DNA from: Bradyrhizobium sp. Ai1a-2
GTDB lineage: Bacteria; Pseudomonadota; Alphaproteobacteria; Rhizobiales; Xanthobacteraceae
DNA length: 64,000 nucleotides
Assembly (NCBI RefSeq): GCF_000426245.1
Contig: NZ_AUEZ01000022.1
Span: 51,966-115,965 of the forward strand
Direction: 5' to 3'
Shown here: piece after piece, positions 26,898 to 38,290 of the stretch
How the letters are laid out: the number at the start of each line of letters is the position of its first letter
Position numbering within the stretch: position 1 is the stretch's first letter
Program-made: the position numbers and the translations under genes
Notes under the pieces: model-generated
Databases searched by the model: none
Told to the model about the DNA's origin: nothing
Seen by the model: the letters and a program-made list of their open reading frames with translations, nothing else

Positions 26898-27983
26898 CTA
26901 CGTCACCTGATATTTCGCAACCGCTGCTTCGCTCCATTCTAGCCCCAGGCCCGGGCCGCGGGCGGTGACGGCGCCGTCGATGATCTCGGCCGGCTTTGCC
27001 AGGATGGCGCCGGCGAAGTCGAGGAATTCGAGCCAATGGGCGGTCGGTGTCACCGCGAGCACGTGGGAGCTTGCCTCCGCGAACAGATGGCTCGACATCG
27101 GGATCGAGGCGGCGTCCGCTTGACCTGCGACCTGCAGCCAGCCGGTGACGCCGCCGACCTTCATCAGGTCGGGCATGATGAAATCGCTGGCGCCGACCGA
27201 GATGGCCTCGGCGAAGCCGCGTGGGAACCACCAGTTCTCGCCGGCCTGGATCGGGATCGGCGAGTCCATCCGGACACTGGCGTGGCCGGAGAGATTTTCC
27301 TGCGGCACGGGCTCCTCGACCCAATGCAGGTCGTAGGGCGCAAGGCGGGCGATGCGGAGCTCGGCTTCCGCCGGATCGAGCGACTGGTTGAAGTCGATCA
27401 TCAAGGCGATGTCCGGCCCGATGACGGCGCGCACGCCCTTGACTACGCGTTCGTCGTTGGCGGCATCGCCGTCGCCGCCCTTGATCTTGACGCCGCGAAA
27501 GCCCTGGTCGAGTGAGCGGCGGAGCGCCCGCTCATCGGCTGTGGGATCGACCACGCCATAGCTGTCATAGGCGGGGAGCGGACGCGCCGATCCGCCGAGC
27601 AATTCGACCACCGGCTTGTTCGCGATCTGCCCCAGCGCGTCCCAACAGGCCATGTCGAGGCCGGAGACGGCCATGCCGACCAGACCCTGCCAGCCGAGCA
27701 GGCGGAATTTGGCGTCCATCGCCTTCATCAGGTCGAACGGGGCGACCGGTTTACCGACGAGCTCGCGCCCGGTCTCCTCGACCAGGTGAACCAGCGGTTT
27801 AAGTGTGAGCTTGGTGTAGGCGAAGATGTAGGAACGGCCGGTAACGCCCTGATCGGTTTCGATATCGATCAGGACCAGCGGTCCGGAATCGATCACGCCG
27901 AAGGCGTTCTTCACAGGACGCTTGAGCGGCACGACGACGGCGCGCGCCTTGATGGTGCGGATGGCTGGAACGGTTTGGCTCAT
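26898..27983 (-). CDS. Enolase-superfamily enzyme, mandelate racemase subgroup
   Basis: 361 aa: N-terminal capping domain (about 1-130) and C-terminal barrel. The residues at 166/168 (KIK), 197/199 (DFN), 223 (E), 249 (E), 272 (D), 299 (H) and 319 (E) line up, each two positions later, with the catalytic and metal-binding residues of Pseudomonas mandelate racemase as I recall them (K164, K166, D195, N197, E221, E247, D270, H297, E317). So it should bind Mg and catalyse proton abstraction next to a carboxylate. The substrate need not be mandelate. GGGGAAA lies before the ATG. The gene is 18 bases upstream-facing from a multicopper-oxidase-like gene. Confidence 0.88.
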   Translation of the reverse strand: MSQTVPAIRTIKARAVVVPLKRPVKNAFGVIDSGPLVLIDIETDQGVTGRSYIFAYTKLTLKPLVHLVEETGRELVGKPVAPFDLMKAMDAKFRLLGWQGLVGMAVSGLDMACWDALGQIANKPVVELLGGSARPLPAYDSYGVVDPTADERALRRSLDQGFRGVKIKGGDGDAANDERVVKGVRAVIGPDIALMIDFNQSLDPAEAELRIARLAPYDLHWVEEPVPQENLSGHASVRMDSPIPIQAGENWWFPRGFAEAISVGASDFIMPDLMKVGGVTGWLQVAGQADAASIPMSSHLFAEASSHVLAVTPTAHWLEFLDFAGAILAKPAEIIDGAVTARGPGLGLEWSEAAVAKYQVT

Positions 27984-28001
27984 GGTCGTTTCCCCTTGTT
28001 C

Positions 28002-29315
28002 TTATTCAACACTGTACCATCGCAAGAGCCTTGGCGCCGCCCAGTCGGTTGTGACCTGTTCGACCAGGAAGCGGCCGGTATGCTCGGCCAGGAAGGCGAT
28101 GCGCTGGGTCTGGCCGGGTTCGACTGCGAGCGTGTCGAGCCAGAACGGCTTCCAGCCGTCGTCGAGCCGGTCGAGCAGGCGGAAGTGATGACCGTGAAGG
28201 TGGAAGACGGTGGCGAGCGGCGCGCGATTGGCGAGCGCCAGCACCACCGCGCGGCCGGCCTTCGTCCGGAAGACGGGCGGCGTGGAGGGGGCGAAGCTGG
28301 CCGGACGTGTCCAGTCGGCCGGAGTGCCGAGGACCAGTTCGACCCGTTGCGCATTCTTGAGGTCGAGTTGCGCCGGCAGGCCGTTTGACGGGAGCGGCGG
28401 CGCCGATGGCAGCGGGGCGGGGCGCAGCGGCGCCTCGCCAGAGAGTACCAGCCGCCCGATGGGGCGCGCTTCCTTGCCGTCATGGAGCAGGATCGATGCG
28501 GTCGCGGCGGCATCGATGAAGGCGTCGGCGCGGCCGCCCGGTGCGAGCACCAGCGCGCCGTTGCGCGCCGGAAACGGCTCGGCAGGTTCGCCGTCGATGG
28601 CCATGACGCGGACCTCGTGGCCTTCCAATTTTGCTGCAAGTACAGTGCGTTGGGAGGCATTGATAAAGCGAAGGCGCAAGCGTTCATTGGCGCGTGCTGA
28701 GAGCTCAAATGAAGTTCGGCCGTTAACGGTATAGACCGGCGTGGTATCCTTGGCGTCCGCCCCCGACGCAACGGCGGTACCATCCGGACGCAGCCGCCAT
28801 TCCTCGATCAGGAGAATTTCGTCGCGGTCGACGGGGACCCGTTCGCTTTCGAGGACGACCAGTGGTTTTGCGCGTAATGGCAGCGGCTGGCCGTCATTCA
28901 GGAGGCCGGGATCGCACAGGAATGTGCCGGCATGGCGCAGCGGAAGCTGGAAACTCTCCTTTGCCCCGGCGGCAAGCGGCGCGCGGGCGAGCAGGGGTTC
29001 GGCGGTCGGAGCGCCGTCGATTCCCCGGCAATACAATGCAAGTGGCGCGGGAAGATCGTTGCCGAGCGTCAGCGCGATGGCCTCGCCGCGATTCGCCCTG
29101 ACGTCCTCGCCGGGGAAGGACCAGATTGGCGTGGCCGTGCCACCCTGGCGCAGCACCAGGCTGTCGGGTCTCGCGGAAATGGCGAGCGTTCGGCGGGCTT
29201 GCGCCAAGGTTGCGGCGGGAAGGGCTGCCTCCAGTGCGGCGGCGCCCAGTCCGGCCAGCAGGGTGCGTCGATCGAGCATCGGGAAAAGGCTTGCCATCGG
29301 CTCGATCCGGTCCAT
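28002..29315 (-). CDS. Multicopper oxidase-like protein with degenerate copper sites
   Basis: 437 aa with three cupredoxin-like parts and a Tat-like signal (DRRTLLAGLGAAALEAALPA, about residues 15-34), so probably exported folded. The usual HWHG motif reads YCRG at 95-98 and the YHPH motif reads LCDP at 133-136. The C-terminal HPxHLHGH keeps only HLHGH at 372-376, and the HCHxxxHxxxG type-1 site reads FLVEQ near 416-420. So it should not form a normal type-1 or trinuclear copper site; FtsP/SufI is a known copper-free relative. ATG at 29315 follows AGGTG. It ends 18 bases before the racemase-type gene, so the two may be cotranscribed. Confidence 0.82.
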   Translation of the reverse strand: MDRIEPMASLFPMLDRRTLLAGLGAAALEAALPAATLAQARRTLAISARPDSLVLRQGGTATPIWSFPGEDVRANRGEAIALTLGNDLPAPLALYCRGIDGAPTAEPLLARAPLAAGAKESFQLPLRHAGTFLCDPGLLNDGQPLPLRAKPLVVLESERVPVDRDEILLIEEWRLRPDGTAVASGADAKDTTPVYTVNGRTSFELSARANERLRLRFINASQRTVLAAKLEGHEVRVMAIDGEPAEPFPARNGALVLAPGGRADAFIDAAATASILLHDGKEARPIGRLVLSGEAPLRPAPLPSAPPLPSNGLPAQLDLKNAQRVELVLGTPADWTRPASFAPSTPPVFRTKAGRAVVLALANRAPLATVFHLHGHHFRLLDRLDDGWKPFWLDTLAVEPGQTQRIAFLAEHTGRFLVEQVTTDWAAPRLLRWYSVE

Positions 29316-29446
29316 TTTTACACCTGTAAGTCTAGCGGCCGTTGGGCCGAGGGGGCATGCGAAAAAGGCCATTTTTTTGCTGCGTGGGGGCAGGGCCATG
29401 CTATAAGCCGCCGCCCGCGGCATCGCGGCCGGACATGATGCGCCAA

Positions 29447-29531
29447 GCGGGTGTGGCGGAACTGGTAGACGCGCTGGATTTAGGTTCCAGTGACGAAAGT
29501 TGTGGGGGTTCGAGTCCCTCCACCCGCACCA
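29447..29531 (+). tRNA. tRNA-Leu (anticodon TAG), CCA encoded
   Basis: Acceptor arms GCGGGTG and CACCCGC; anticodon stem CTGGA/TCCAG around the loop TTTAGGT gives anticodon TAG. It has a long variable arm, the T arm GGGGGTTCGAGTCCCTC, discriminator A and encoded CCA. 85 nt, consistent with a class II leucine tRNA. Confidence 0.95.
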
Positions 29532-29686
29532 AGCGCTCTTCCAGCGTTTGCATGATCCCTTTCTGGAGGGCCTGTCTCCTGTTTCGGGAGGCAGGTCCGC
29601 CAAACCACCGGCGCAGGCGTTGAGCCACGCGTCGAACCATTGACACAGTCGCGCCCGCGGAGGCGCGACAGGAGCGGAAGAAGAAG

Positions 29687-31048
29687 ATGCAGGTCACCGA
29701 GACCCTTAACGAGGGATTGAAACACGAGTTCAAGATCAGCGTTCCCGCCACCGACCTCGATGCCAAGGCGGACGCGAAACTGGTGGACCTGAAGGACAAG
29801 GTCCGCATCAACGGTTTCCGTCCGGGCAAGGTGCCGGTCAGCCATCTGAAGAAGATCTACGGCCGCTCGGTGATGGCGGAGACCATCGACCAGACCATTC
29901 GCGACACCAACACGCAGATCTTCACCGACCGCGGCTTCCGCCTTGCGACCGAGCCGAAGATCACGATGCCGACCGAGACGAAGGAGGTCGAGGAGCTGCT
30001 CGCCGGCAAGAGCGACCTGACCTACACTGTCTCGATCGAAGTGGTGCCGCCGATCGCGCTCGCCGATTTCAAGACCTTCAAGGTCGAGAAGCCGGTCGTC
30101 GATGTGACCGACGCCGATGTCGACGAGGCGATCAAGCGCATCGCCGACCAGAGCCGCCCCTACGCAGCCAAGAGCGAGGGCGCGAAGGCGGAGAACGGCG
30201 ACCGCGTCACTATAAGCTTCAAGGGCACCATCAACGGCGAAGCCTTCGAGGGCGGAACCGGCGAGGGCATCCAGGTCGTGCTCGGCGCCGGCCAGTTCAT
30301 TCCCGGCTTCGAGGAGCAGTTGATCGGCATCGGCGTCGGCGAGACGCGCACGCTGCAGGTCACGTTCCCGAAGAACTATGCGAGCGAAAAGCTCGCCGGC
30401 CAGCCGGCTGAGTTCGAGACCACCGCGACCGCCGTCGAAGCTCCCGGCGAGACCGTGATCGACGACGAGTTCGCCAAGACGCTCGGACTGGAATCGCTCG
30501 ACAGGCTGAAGGAAGCCGCGCGGGCGCGGCTGACGACCGAATTTGCCACCGCGACGCGTCAGCGCGTCAAGCGTGCGCTGCTCGACCAGCTCGACGAGAA
30601 CCACAGGTTCGAGGCGCCGCCGTCGCTGATCGACGAGGAGTTCAACCTGATGTGGAACTCGATCAAGGCGGAGATGGACTCCGCCGGCAAGACGTTTGCC
30701 GACGAGAACACCACCGAGGACGACGCCAAGGAAGAGTACCGCAAGATCGCCGACCGCCGCGTGCGGCTCGGCCTCGTGCTGTCGGAGATCGGCGAGAAGA
30801 ACAAGATCACCGTGTCCGACGACGAGGTGGGCCGCGCCGTGATCGAGCGCGCGCGTCAGATGCCGGGCCGCGAAAAGGAAGTCTGGGACTTCTACCGCAA
30901 CAATGCCCAGGCGCTCGCCCAGCTGCGCGCCCCGATCTACGAGGACAAGGTGGTCGACTTCATCCTCGAGCTCGCCGACGTGACCGAGAAAAAGGTCTCG
31001 AAGGAAGACCTGTTCAAGGATGAAGACGCCGAGAAAACTGCGGCGTAA
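29687..31048 (+). CDS. tig: Trigger factor chaperone/prolyl isomerase
   Basis: Ribosome-bound chaperone for nascent chains. 453 aa. N-terminal ribosome-binding domain with the signature GFRPGKVP, FKBP-like domain at about 160-245 (GEAFEGGTGEG, GQFIPGFEEQLIG), then the long helical C-terminal domain. GCGGAAGAAGAAG lies before the ATG. First gene of the tig-clpP-clpX-lon protein quality-control cluster. Confidence 0.97.
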   Translation: MQVTETLNEGLKHEFKISVPATDLDAKADAKLVDLKDKVRINGFRPGKVPVSHLKKIYGRSVMAETIDQTIRDTNTQIFTDRGFRLATEPKITMPTETKEVEELLAGKSDLTYTVSIEVVPPIALADFKTFKVEKPVVDVTDADVDEAIKRIADQSRPYAAKSEGAKAENGDRVTISFKGTINGEAFEGGTGEGIQVVLGAGQFIPGFEEQLIGIGVGETRTLQVTFPKNYASEKLAGQPAEFETTATAVEAPGETVIDDEFAKTLGLESLDRLKEAARARLTTEFATATRQRVKRALLDQLDENHRFEAPPSLIDEEFNLMWNSIKAEMDSAGKTFADENTTEDDAKEEYRKIADRRVRLGLVLSEIGEKNKITVSDDEVGRAVIERARQMPGREKEVWDFYRNNAQALAQLRAPIYEDKVVDFILELADVTEKKVSKEDLFKDEDAEKTAA

Positions 31049-31168
31049 TCTCGGCACATCATGTTAATGATGAACGGCGAAACCGGCCCGGCGACGGCAT
31101 TCCGTCGCTAGGCGGGAACAGCCGAATCGGTTTGAGTTGCCGCGTTCGGACCTAGCCATCTGTGCGGT

Positions 31169-31199
31169 CTTGCCGCCGCCAAAATGGCGCATATCTGAG
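31169..31199 (+). promoter_or_regulatory. Candidate heat-shock (RpoH) promoter of clpP
   Basis: CTTGCC at 31169-31174 and CATATCTGAG at 31190-31199 resemble the alphaproteobacterial RpoH boxes (CTTG and CYTATNTNNG); the spacer of 15 is a little short. It lies 90 bases before the clpP start. Confidence 0.4.
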
Positions 31200-31289
31200 C
31201 GCAGCTTAACGCAGTCCTGCATCACGGGACGACCGTCTGTCCGGGTCACCGACGGACGTTCGGGCCCGCCAACTCTCAGGGGTAATCCC

Positions 31290-31925
31290 ATGCGCGATCC
31301 CGTCGAAACTTACATGAACCTCGTGCCGATGGTCGTCGAACAGACCAACCGCGGTGAGCGCGCCTACGACATCTTCTCGCGCCTCCTGAAGGAGCGCATC
31401 ATCTTCGTGACCGGCCCGGTCGAGGATGGCATGTCGACGCTGATCGTCGCGCAGCTCCTGTTCCTCGAGGCGGAGAATCCGAAGAAGGAAATCTCGATGT
31501 ACATCAACTCGCCCGGCGGCGTGGTGACATCGGGTCTTGCGATCTACGACACCATGCAGTTCATCCGCCCGCCGGTATCGACGCTGTGCACGGGCCAGGC
31601 GGCCTCGATGGGATCGCTCTTGCTCGCCGCCGGCGAGAAGGACATGCGCTTCACGCTGCCGAATTCGCGCATCATGGTGCATCAGCCCTCCGGCGGCTTC
31701 CAGGGCCAGGCCACCGACATCATGCTGCACGCGCAGGAGATCCTGAATCTCAAGAAGCGGCTGAACGAAATCTATGTCAAGCACACCGGCCAGACCTACA
31801 AGGCCATCGAGGATGCGCTCGAGCGCGACAAGTTCCTCACGGCTGATGACGCGAAGGCGTTTGGTCTCGTCGACAAGGTGATCGACAAGCGTCCTGAGGA
31901 TCCGGCTGCCGCGAAAGCTGCGTAG
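31290..31925 (+). CDS. clpP: ATP-dependent Clp protease proteolytic subunit
   Basis: Serine protease forming the tetradecameric barrel that degrades proteins unfolded by ClpX or ClpA. 211 aa. Catalytic Ser106 (GQAASMGS), His131 (MVHQPSGG) and Asp180 (ERDKF). The ATG at 31290 follows CAGGGG and begins MRDPVETYMNLVPMVVEQT, the usual N-terminal pro-region; the open frame upstream is not coding. Confidence 0.97.
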   Translation: MRDPVETYMNLVPMVVEQTNRGERAYDIFSRLLKERIIFVTGPVEDGMSTLIVAQLLFLEAENPKKEISMYINSPGGVVTSGLAIYDTMQFIRPPVSTLCTGQAASMGSLLLAAGEKDMRFTLPNSRIMVHQPSGGFQGQATDIMLHAQEILNLKKRLNEIYVKHTGQTYKAIEDALERDKFLTADDAKAFGLVDKVIDKRPEDPAAAKAA

Positions 31926-32352
31926 TCTTACGGGATCGCTTGCGCGATTTTGGCGTTGACGACGAAATCCCTGTCGGCAAACTCAGGCGATTGCGGTGCA
32001 GTATGTCCCAACTTGGGCAGAAAGTTCCGCTTTCGTATCGCGCTGTCGCGTGGCAATGTCGTACGACCGTGCGTTTTCGACAGGTTATCCACGTGTGGAG
32101 GTTATAAATCACGGTATTGTCACGGTGCCAGGTACGCCCCCGGTTAGCGAATTCTTGATAGTCGGGTGACAGCATGGTTGGCTCTGGCTTATCGGATGTA
32201 ATTGCGGGGGAGATTCGACTGAACCGCGATTCGCCGGATCAGTATTAAGTAGGGTCTTTTTTGGTACGGTTTTTGCTCTATGTACACCTAAGGCCCGGGC
32301 AGTACCGGTAGGTCGATGGAGCGACGGGTTCGAACGGCGGACGGAGATAAGA
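31926..32352 (+). other. clpP-clpX intergenic region
   Basis: 427 bases with no supported gene. Several T-rich stretches and GTTATCCACGTGTGGAGG near 32082 suggest regulatory sequence, but I cannot assign a specific promoter. The length suggests that clpX has its own promoter here. Confidence 0.5.
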
Positions 32353-33627
32353 ATGAGTAAGGTCGGCACGAGCGATTCCAAGAACACGCTATATTGCTCG
32401 TTCTGCGGCAAGAGCCAGCACGAAGTCCGCAAGCTGATCGCGGGTCCCACCGTTTTCATCTGCGACGAATGCGTTGAGCTCTGCATGGACATCATCCGCG
32501 AGGAGAACAAGTCCTCGCTGGTGAAGTCGCGCGACGGCATCCCGACTCCGAAGGAAATCTGCAAGGTGCTCGATGACTATGTCATCGGCCAGAGCCATGC
32601 GAAGAAGGTGCTGTCGGTTGCCGTGCACAATCACTACAAGCGGCTCAATCATCAGACCAAGCACAACGACGTCGAGCTCGCGAAGTCGAACATCCTACTG
32701 ATCGGTCCGACCGGTTCGGGCAAGACGCTGCTTGCGCAGACGCTGGCGCGCATCCTCGATGTGCCGTTCACGATGGCTGATGCGACGACGCTGACCGAAG
32801 CCGGCTATGTCGGCGAGGACGTCGAGAACATCATCCTGAAGCTGCTGCAGGCGGCCGACTACAATGTCGAGCGCGCGCAGCGCGGCATCGTCTATATCGA
32901 CGAGATCGACAAGATCAGCCGCAAGTCCGACAATCCCTCGATCACGCGCGACGTGTCGGGTGAGGGCGTGCAGCAGGCGCTGTTGAAGATCATGGAAGGC
33001 ACGGTGGCTTCCGTTCCGCCGCAGGGCGGCCGCAAGCACCCGCAGCAGGAATTCCTCCAGGTCGACACCACCAACATCCTCTTCATCTGCGGCGGCGCCT
33101 TCTCCGGGTTGGAGAAGATCATCTCCGCACGCGGCCGCTCGACCTCGATCGGCTTCGCGGCGCAGGTGCTCGCGCCGGAAGATCGCCGCACCGGCGAGAT
33201 CTTCCGCCACGTCGAACCGGAGGATTTGCTGAAGTACGGCCTGATCCCGGAATTCGTCGGCCGCCTGCCGGTGGTCGCGACGCTGGAGGATCTCGACGAG
33301 GCCTCGCTGAAGAAGATCCTGACCGATCCGAAGAACGCGCTGGTCAAGCAGTATCAGCGGTTGTTCGAGATGGAGAATATCGAGCTGACCTTTGCCGACG
33401 AGGCGCTTGGCGCGGTCGCGCGCAAGGCGATCGAGCGCAAGACCGGCGCGCGCGGGTTGCGTTCGATCCTGGAGAGCATCCTGCTCGAGACCATGTTCGA
33501 TCTTCCGGGCCTCGAAGGCGTGGAGGAAGTCGTGATCTCGCGCGAGGTAGTCGAGGGAACGGCCCGTCCGCTGTACATCTACGCGGATCGTTCGGACCGC
33601 GCCGTCGAGAGCAGCGCGAGCGCCTGA
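32353..33627 (+). CDS. clpX: ATP-dependent Clp protease ATP-binding subunit ClpX
   Basis: Hexameric AAA+ unfoldase that feeds ClpP. 424 aa. N-terminal zinc-binding domain (CSFCGKSQ with CDECVELC), Walker A GPTGSGKT, Walker B IVYIDEIDKI, the RKSDNPSITRDVSGEGVQ stretch with the pore region in the preceding helix, the ClpP-binding IGF loop as STSIGFAAQ, and sensor 2 GARGLR. A start ATG at 32353 is preceded by CGGAGAT. Confidence 0.98.
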   Translation: MSKVGTSDSKNTLYCSFCGKSQHEVRKLIAGPTVFICDECVELCMDIIREENKSSLVKSRDGIPTPKEICKVLDDYVIGQSHAKKVLSVAVHNHYKRLNHQTKHNDVELAKSNILLIGPTGSGKTLLAQTLARILDVPFTMADATTLTEAGYVGEDVENIILKLLQAADYNVERAQRGIVYIDEIDKISRKSDNPSITRDVSGEGVQQALLKIMEGTVASVPPQGGRKHPQQEFLQVDTTNILFICGGAFSGLEKIISARGRSTSIGFAAQVLAPEDRRTGEIFRHVEPEDLLKYGLIPEFVGRLPVVATLEDLDEASLKKILTDPKNALVKQYQRLFEMENIELTFADEALGAVARKAIERKTGARGLRSILESILLETMFDLPGLEGVEEVVISREVVEGTARPLYIYADRSDRAVESSASA

Positions 33628-33667
33628 TCGCGCTCGTCGGCCGCGGCGGCCGGATAGGTGACAATAG

Positions 33668-33698
33668 GATGGCTGCCGGGATTTCCGGCGGCCATTTC
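33668..33698 (+). terminator. Possible clpX terminator
   Basis: TGGCTGCCGG and CCGGCGGCCA pair (one bulge) around GATTT, followed by TTTC. It lies 40 bases after the clpX stop. Confidence 0.5.
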
Positions 33699-33749
33699 GA
33701 TGTAATTAATGCTGCGTGTTTATTCCGGATTTTCCGGTATTTCTATGTA

Positions 33750-33781
33750 CTTGACACCCCCACGGCCGATAGCCACCTAAT
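33750..33781 (+). promoter_or_regulatory. Candidate lon promoter
   Basis: CTTGACA at 33750-33756 gives a perfect TTGACA -35 and also an RpoH-like CTTGAC. CACCTAAT at 33774-33781 would be the -10 region with a long spacer. It lies about 160 bases before lon, within a 314-base gap that holds no gene. Confidence 0.4.
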
Positions 33782-33941
33782 GCTGTCGGTGATGAAAATT
33801 TACGTCTTGAGATTCGTCATCTGAAATCCGAAACGGGAAGCGGCCGAGGGCCGAGCGACATTCGGATCATACAGGCACCTTGTGGTGGTTGCGCAAGCAG
33901 GCGGGCCGCGTGCAAGGGGGCACAACGAAAGGAATAGGCCA

Positions 33942-36365
<2,424 letters not shown>

Positions 36366-36390
36366 CCAGACTGGATTGCTTGAACAACGA

Positions 36391-36416
36391 ACGGCGCCTT
36401 CAGGCGCCGTTTTTGT
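36391..36416 (+). terminator. lon terminator
   Basis: ACGGCGCCT (36391-36399) and AGGCGCCGT (36402-36410) form a stem with a two-base loop, then TTTTTGTT. Confidence 0.9.
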
Positions 36417-36486
36417 TATCACCGTTTTTGTTATTGGAGTTTCGTTCGAAAATAGCGCGCCAGGACAGAGAGCACGCGGAGGCGCA

Positions 36487-36891
36487 ATGAAGATCGACGG
36501 ACAATGTCACTGCGGCCTCGTGACCTTTGAGGCCGAGATCGATCCGGAGTGGGTCTCGATCTGTCACTGCACGGATTGCCAGACGCTGACCGGCTCACCG
36601 TATCGCGTCACCGTGATCTGCGCCGGCGAGGCAATCCGCCTCACGGGCAAGTCGCCGAAAATCTACGCCAAGCCCGGCGACAACGGTCTGATCCGCTTCC
36701 AGCACTTCTGCCCGGAATGCGGTTCCCCGCTGTTCACGAGCGGCGAGAATGGCGGCCCCGAGGATTGGGGGATCCGCTGGGGCAGCATCCGCCAGCGCGA
36801 CCAGTTGCAGCCGCAACGCCAGATCTGGTGCCGCTCGGCCGCACCCTGGATCAACGATCTCAAGGCGTTGCCGGGGCTTGCGACTGAATGA
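36487..36891 (+). CDS. GFA-domain zinc protein (CENP-V/GFA family)
   Basis: 134 aa. Cysteine set of the GFA family: CHCG at residues 7-10, CHCTDCQ near 26-32 and FCPECGSPLF near 77-86, which bind zinc. The best-known member was described as a glutathione-dependent formaldehyde-activating enzyme, but most members have no known activity. GGAGGCGCA lies directly before the ATG. The longer frame upstream passes through the lon terminator and is rejected. Confidence 0.85.
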   Translation: MKIDGQCHCGLVTFEAEIDPEWVSICHCTDCQTLTGSPYRVTVICAGEAIRLTGKSPKIYAKPGDNGLIRFQHFCPECGSPLFTSGENGGPEDWGIRWGSIRQRDQLQPQRQIWCRSAAPWINDLKALPGLATE

Positions 36892-36940
36892 TGGACCCAC
36901 CTTGCGCCTCGGGGCGGGGCGAGGGTAAAGAAGCGGCCGA

Positions 36941-37013
<73 letters not shown>

Positions 37014-37015
<2 letters not shown>

Positions 37016-37070
37016 GCCTTCGCCCTGCGGGCTTCGGCTGGGCAAGCCGGAGTATGCAGGGCGAAGGCTG
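37014..37070. repeat. 15-bp palindrome abutting the tRNA-Val 3' end
   Basis: CAGCCTTCGCCCTGC (37014-37028) and GCAGGGCGAAGGCTG (37056-37070) are perfect inverted copies around a 27-base loop. The left arm begins in the tRNA's CCA. It may act as a transcript end or be a small insertion at the tRNA 3' end. Confidence 0.8.
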
Positions 37071-37149
37071 TTGCGCCGAACCTCGTAGAGCGGAAGGCCG
37101 GCTGGTGCTCATACCGCACCGATTCAGTCTGTCGATGAATATCCCGATC

Positions 37150-37512
37150 TCACGCCGTCTTGGTGAACATCGTCAGGACGCCGTCGGCGATGTTGATGGC
37201 AACGACTTGCGCCGACGTCACGCCCTTGGCCTTGAGCGCGGACACCGCCTGCGGGGTCGCGTCGATGGATTTCCGAAGTGACGTCATGTCCTCGTCGCTC
37301 GTCTGCGAGACGATCTCATCGACTTTCGAGCGCACGGCCGGCTGCAGTTCCTTGACGTCGACGACCTGTATCGTCCGTATCACGGTGCCGGAATCGGACT
37401 GAGCAGGCGGTGATTCTGCCCCGCGTTGCGAGGGAGTTCCCTGCGCGAGCACCAAGGCCGGTGTTCCGAGGCAGAGAGCTGCAATGATGGCGGACGCCGT
37501 GAAGATGCGCAT
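37150..37512 (-). CDS. Secreted hypothetical protein
   Basis: 120 aa. Signal peptide MRIFTASAIIAALCLGTPAL with cleavage after LAQ near residue 24, then a short Ser/Gln/Pro-rich linker and a helical domain ending in VVAINIADGVLTMF. No known domain recognised. AAAGG lies eight bases before the ATG at 37512; longer in-frame starts run through unrelated sequence. Faces away from another small secreted protein gene 186 bases off. Confidence 0.75.
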   Translation of the reverse strand: MRIFTASAIIAALCLGTPALVLAQGTPSQRGAESPPAQSDSGTVIRTIQVVDVKELQPAVRSKVDEIVSQTSDEDMTSLRKSIDATPQAVSALKAKGVTSAQVVAINIADGVLTMFTKTA

Positions 37513-37697
37513 GGTCGTGCCTTTCCAGGTTGGAGAATGCATCAATTCTATCCGGGAAATCTGGTTGGCATCTGCTTCCCATGTGGCCATTCGGTGAAAG
37601 CAATGCGGCCTCAATGCGTAACGCGGCGCTCGCCGGCGGATTGGCGATGCGCCCAACCGGGTGATATCATTGCGTGAAAACCCGGGGAGAGCTGCCC

Positions 37698-37976
37698 ATG
37701 CGAATCTTTGTTGCCGCCGTGATGATCGCGCTGATGACCGGATCGGCATTCGCGCAGGACGCCGTGCCGCGATATGGCGACGTCGACAAGGAGAAGAGTC
37801 CGTCGCAGAAGGAGGAGGAGCGCAACGCCGAGCGCGCCTACAAGAAATCGCTGCGCAACATTCCCGACAAGTCGGGGCCCAGCGATCCCTGGGGCGCCGT
37901 GCGCACTGACAACGCGGCCCCGTCGGCCACCAACACGACGCAGAAGAAATCCAAGACCGGCAGCGTCGCGAAGTAG
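37698..37976 (+). CDS. Secreted hypothetical protein, Lys/Glu-rich
   Basis: 92 aa from ATG at 37698, which follows GGGGAGAG and opens a clean signal peptide (MRIFVAAVMIALMTGSAFAQ). The mature part is highly charged (DKEKSPSQKEEERNAERAYKK, helical) and ends in a Ser/Thr/Asn/Lys-rich tail, so probably partly disordered in the periplasm. Function unknown. Eight bases upstream of the YCII-domain gene, likely the same transcript. Confidence 0.72.
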   Translation: MRIFVAAVMIALMTGSAFAQDAVPRYGDVDKEKSPSQKEEERNAERAYKKSLRNIPDKSGPSDPWGAVRTDNAAPSATNTTQKKSKTGSVAK

Positions 37977-37984
37977 GCGCCGCA

Positions 37985-38290
37985 ATGAAATATTTCGTCT
38001 GCAAGCTTGTCCCGCCGCGTCCGACCTTTCCGCAGGACATGACACCAGGCGAGGCCGAGATCATGCAGGCTCACACGGTCTATTGCGGGGAACTGCTGCG
38101 GGCTGGCAACGCGATCGTGTTCGGTCCGGTGGCCGATCCGGCCGGCGTCTGGGGACTCGGCGTGCTACAATTGCATGACGACGCCGATCCGCAGACCATT
38201 ATCGCCAACGATCCCGTCATGAAAGCCGATGCCGGCTTCACCTATCAGGTGATGCCGATGCTGCGGGCTGCAACGAAAGAGACCTGCTGA
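37985..38290 (+). CDS. YciI-like (YCII) domain protein
   Basis: 101 aa, single YCII domain: MKYFVCKLVPPRP at the start, then ERR-type helix EAEIMQAHTVYCGELLRAG, GPVADPAGVWGLGVLQLHD and the DPVMKADAGFTYQVMPM end. These small dimeric proteins have a His/Asp pocket of unknown function. Overlaps the following methyltransferase start by one base, so they are coupled. Confidence 0.82.
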   Translation: MKYFVCKLVPPRPTFPQDMTPGEAEIMQAHTVYCGELLRAGNAIVFGPVADPAGVWGLGVLQLHDDADPQTIIANDPVMKADAGFTYQVMPMLRAATKETC

